DNA of 64,000 nt from Hyperoodon ampullatus. Taxonomy: Eukaryota > Chordata > Mammalia > Artiodactyla > Ziphiidae. The DNA is taken from contig OX457062.1 in the NCBI GenBank assembly GCA_949752795.1, positions 90,509,777-90,573,776 of the forward strand, read 5' to 3'. A program made the position numbers and the translations under genes. This document shows positions 60,761 to 64,000 of the stretch, in pieces; positions within the stretch are counted from its first letter, which is position 1; every line of letters begins with the position of its first letter. The notes under the pieces are model-generated. The model did not search any database and was not told where the DNA came from. It worked only from the letters and a program-made list of their open reading frames with translations.

Positions 60761-63700
60761 CGCTGAGCCCCCAGTTTAGGAATTTTCAAGTGAGTGGCAG
60801 GGGCAGAGCCGTATGAAAGGCGCCTTCGGACGATGGCCTTTGTGTCAGTCGTCTTGCTTCCGACTTGAGCTTGCTTCAAACTCGAAGGGCGACCAAGTCT
60901 TGAGATGCTTTGGAGAATTGGAAAGGCTCGGTTGTAGCCAGATAGTGTATTGCTTTCGTGGAGTTAGGAGCACACAGTTAGCCTGGCTGGTAGTTGGTCT
61001 GGAATTTGGAGTGTGATGCTTGCAGAGTTAGGTTGGTTTGAGGCCCTGCTATGTTTCTGACTAAACTCCTTCTTGAAAGCCCGTGTTCCCCTGCTTTAGC
61101 TGTTGTGCCGGCTGCGGTGACAAGTAAAGTTCTCACTGTGCATCTGGCCATCCTTGTGTACCTGAATGTTTAAATACAGAGGCTTAATTTGGGCTAGAAA
61201 TTTCACCTCCAGCCGGGTTATCGTTTTGCTCTTCCTACTGACTTTTAACCTAGGAGTTCAGATTTGTAGTCTTGGCAGATACGGAGTTGTTTTTTAGGTA
61301 AGCTGGTTCCCTCTTCACAGTGTCTGCTAAAAGATTCTGGTAGGATTCTTTCTCCCAGTTTTCACGGAACTCCTTCTTGTTCAGAGTTATAGTATCTGTG
61401 TGCTTCTTTTCTGGCAGGGATGACACTTTTTTGGGAACTCCTTGTGGGGTAGAAACCCAGTAAGAACTATCATACTCACACTAGAGAAGGAGATTGCTCC
61501 AAAGTTCCAGAGATCTTGGCTCAAGTAGTGTTCATCTGAGGACATTGTTGCTTAGAAAATTTGGTCCAGAAACCAAGATATTTCAAACCTATTAACTATT
61601 GTTCAGGGAATTTGACACCCATTTCTCAATTACAAAATTAAATTGGTTTACCTGATAACATGTACCTCTGGGTTCCATCCCCTCCCCTGCCTTTTTTGAA
61701 CAAGGATGTCATTAAAGTGATAGTTTATAGGTAGGATTAAAGTAGTAGCTAATAGTAGCCGCTGTTCTCTGAATCTCATTTGTTGTTCTGTTCAAGGTGA
61801 AATTTGGGGGAGAGTTTTTGCATCGTACTGTTTAGCATCTATCCATGAACTTTTCTTGAGTTTAGAAGTGCACTTTAGGTATTTGTAATTGTTTTAGCTT
61901 TATTGATTTTTGTCCATAGAAATTTCCCAATCAAAAGGAAAAAGAGTCTTATCCAAAACTCACTGCTTATAAATCTCACTGATTATAAACTTGTTTCTCA
62001 AATAACCAGGAAATCTTTAGTTGGGTTGCAACTTTGTCCGGTTATGACAAACATAACCTAAAGCAAGGAAAGGAGATTAAGTGCCTCTGAAGAATTTTTA
62101 AAAGAGGATCGTCTTATCTGTCTCCAAACAGATAAGATCAAATTGACCTCAAGCTCTTAGACTATTTTGAGACTATATAGATGATGGTGACGGGTTCTCT
62201 GATCCACAGCAACAGTTGACAAGGAGGGTAGATAACTGTTATTTTGTTTCTTTTTAAGTACTCTCCTCCTTAAGTCTGATTTCAACCAAGAAACCAGACT
62301 TCTTCATGAACAATGTAGGTCTTTCCTGCCGGAATTATAAGCTCCGTAAGGACAAGTTCTGGTCTCTCTTATTCACAACAGTATTTCCAGTGCCTAGCAC
62401 ATAGTAGGCACTGGATACATATTTGTTAAGTTCACCAAATAAACTAAGTCTAGAAGGAGAATTTTGGAAAGTATAGAAATCTAGAGCAGTGTTACTCAAA
62501 CTTTAACCCCAAAACATAGACTTTGAAACCCAATTTGAAAAAACTGCATTAAAAACTAAGCTCTGTCCCTCTAGGAGGCTTAATATGAATGTAATCTTAA
62601 GCATAGAAGGACACGTAGTCACTGAAATCATAGCTTTACACAATCATGAGGTGGATGTCCAAGTACTCCAGATTACATTTATGAAAATAAAAACACAACC
62701 TTAGAAAATTCTCAGAGAATCCCAAACCCCTGAAACAAATCTTTCGATCCTAGTTTCAGAAATGCCAATTTAGGGCTTCCCTGGTGGCGCAGTGGTTGAG
62801 AGTCCGCCTGCCGATGCAGGGGACACGGGTTCGTGCCCCGGTCCGGGAAGATCCCACATGCCGCGGAGCGGCTGGGCCCGTGAGCCATGGCCCCTGAGCC
62901 TGCGCGTCCGGAGCCTGTCCCCCGCAACGGGAGAGGCCACAGCAGTGAGAGGCCCGCGTACCGCAAAAAAAAAAAAAAAAAAAAAAGAAATGCCAATTTA
63001 GAACAAGTAATTCAGAAATCTCTTTCACTTTATCGTGTTAATGAGAACTGCAAAAAGAAATTAAGTAATCCTTTTTGCTTTAGAATTTGCAAAATAGAAA
63101 CAAAGTAGTGCAGTAAGATAAGGACCTGGAAAAACATCTTGTATAGGCTAACGTAGCTCACTTAAGTGTGAACTCATGTCAGAGGTTCCCAGGGAAGGAA
63201 CACCATGTGCGTCAATTACATTTCTGGTCAAATGTATTTAAATGTCTATCAAAATTCAATTATGAAGACCCAGTAAATAATTTCTTCTAAATTTGAAAGG
63301 AAGCATGATACATAGTAACTTCAGTTTTTCCCTGAAACTTTCCCTTAATCATAGTTTCAATATATTGATGTAGCAGCCTTCACCTCATCATATGAAGGCA
63401 ACAGCAAGCTGAGTCCTATCCCAGCCTCTTCGCGGACCACCTTCCTGAGTAACCTTAAAGCACGTCACTTCCCTTCTCTGGACTGTGCCTCAGTCCTCTT
63501 ATCTATACAGTGAAAGTATTAAAGTTTTAAATATTGAAATTGAATTAATGACTCTTGGATTTTGCTACCAAAGTACTATTTTTAAATACTCTCCAAGCGA
63601 ATATGTATATTTCTGAGCACACAGAATTTTAACTTAAAGTCAGATATAAACATTTTTTTTATTGCTGCAAAGACTTTCATTTTGAAGTCTGGCATGTCCT

Positions 63701-64000
63701 GTTATTGTTCAGCCATTTGGATAAAATGGATGTGTTTGAGACTGCCTTGCTACACGTTATTGTTTTGTTCTGAAGTTTTGTTGCTTTTTATTTGTTTGCC
63801 AGAAGAAAATTAGTCTGCTAGCAATTTCAGCCTAATTTTGGAGTCAGATAAACAAATAGGTGGTTTTCTGTTCTTTTCTGTAGACCTTGTCTTCATATCT
63901 CCATTCGCCAAATACTTGAGTGTTTACTGTCTGATAGGTGTTAGGATGAAGAAAAGAACTGTAATGTACAGTCCGAGAGCTTACAGTGCAGTTGAAGTCT
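60339..64000 (+). other. MSANTD2: MSANTD2 intron 1 (partial)
   Basis: Starts with the tail of the CpG island to about 60,760, then becomes AT-rich. It contains one SINE (62,773-62,985), an L2-like trace at about 62,345-62,440 ('agtgcctagcacatagtagg'), a MIR-like trace at about 63,440-63,530 and an L2-like end at about 63,890-64,000. No second exon was recognised before the window ends. Confidence 0.7.
62773..62985 (+). mobile_element. CHR-type SINE in MSANTD2 intron 1
   Basis: Complete short form with 22-nt poly-A. Perfect target duplication AGAAATGCCAATTTA lies at 62,758-62,772 and 62,986-63,000. Confidence 0.95.

Overview
The window is mammalian nuclear DNA, most probably from a cetacean. 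The lineage call rests on about fifteen copies of the tRNA-derived CHR-type SINE (5' end GGGCTTCCCTGGTGGCGCAG, pol III A and B boxes, poly-A tail, target-site duplications), a family of cetaceans and their artiodactyl relatives. I saw no ruminant BovB LINE. Species cannot be fixed from the sequence alone.

Two protein-coding genes are supported, arranged head to head. ROBO3 (roundabout guidance receptor 3) fills about 0.75-16.7 kb on the minus strand. I resolved all 27 coding exons plus the 3' UTR exon, with GT-AG junctions and consistent phases. The spliced frame predicts 1,372 residues: signal sequence, five Ig domains, three fibronectin III domains, one membrane span, and a cytoplasmic tail with CC2- and CC3-like proline motifs. 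A TAG in exon 27 removes the last 14 residues relative to the human protein as I recall it. MSANTD2 (Myb/SANT domain protein 2) starts on the plus strand at 59,829. Only exon 1 (170 codons) and about 3.7 kb of intron 1 lie in the window.

The roughly 43 kb between the two start codons holds no convincing protein-coding gene. It contains a near-complete but decayed LINE-1 (44,815-50,786) with three nested SINEs, a processed RPS6 pseudogene broken by a stop codon and a SINE (51,919-52,883), older L1, MIR, L2, MER1, MER2, MER5A and MaLR-like LTR remnants, microsatellites, an orphan CpG island near 35.2-36.3 kb, and several TAAT-rich non-repeat blocks that look like developmental enhancers. ROBO3 needs precise spatial control in commissural neurons and lies beside this repeat-diluted space, so cis-regulatory DNA is the likeliest function of the non-repetitive intergenic stretches; this is inference.

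No novel biosynthetic, defence or mobile system was found. The observations most worth checking are the shortened ROBO3 C-terminus, the open intron-26 reading frame (a Robo3.2-like isoform with nonsense-mediated-decay geometry), the in-frame 24-nt microexon, and the homeodomain-type motif clusters in the ROBO3 promoter and intron 1.
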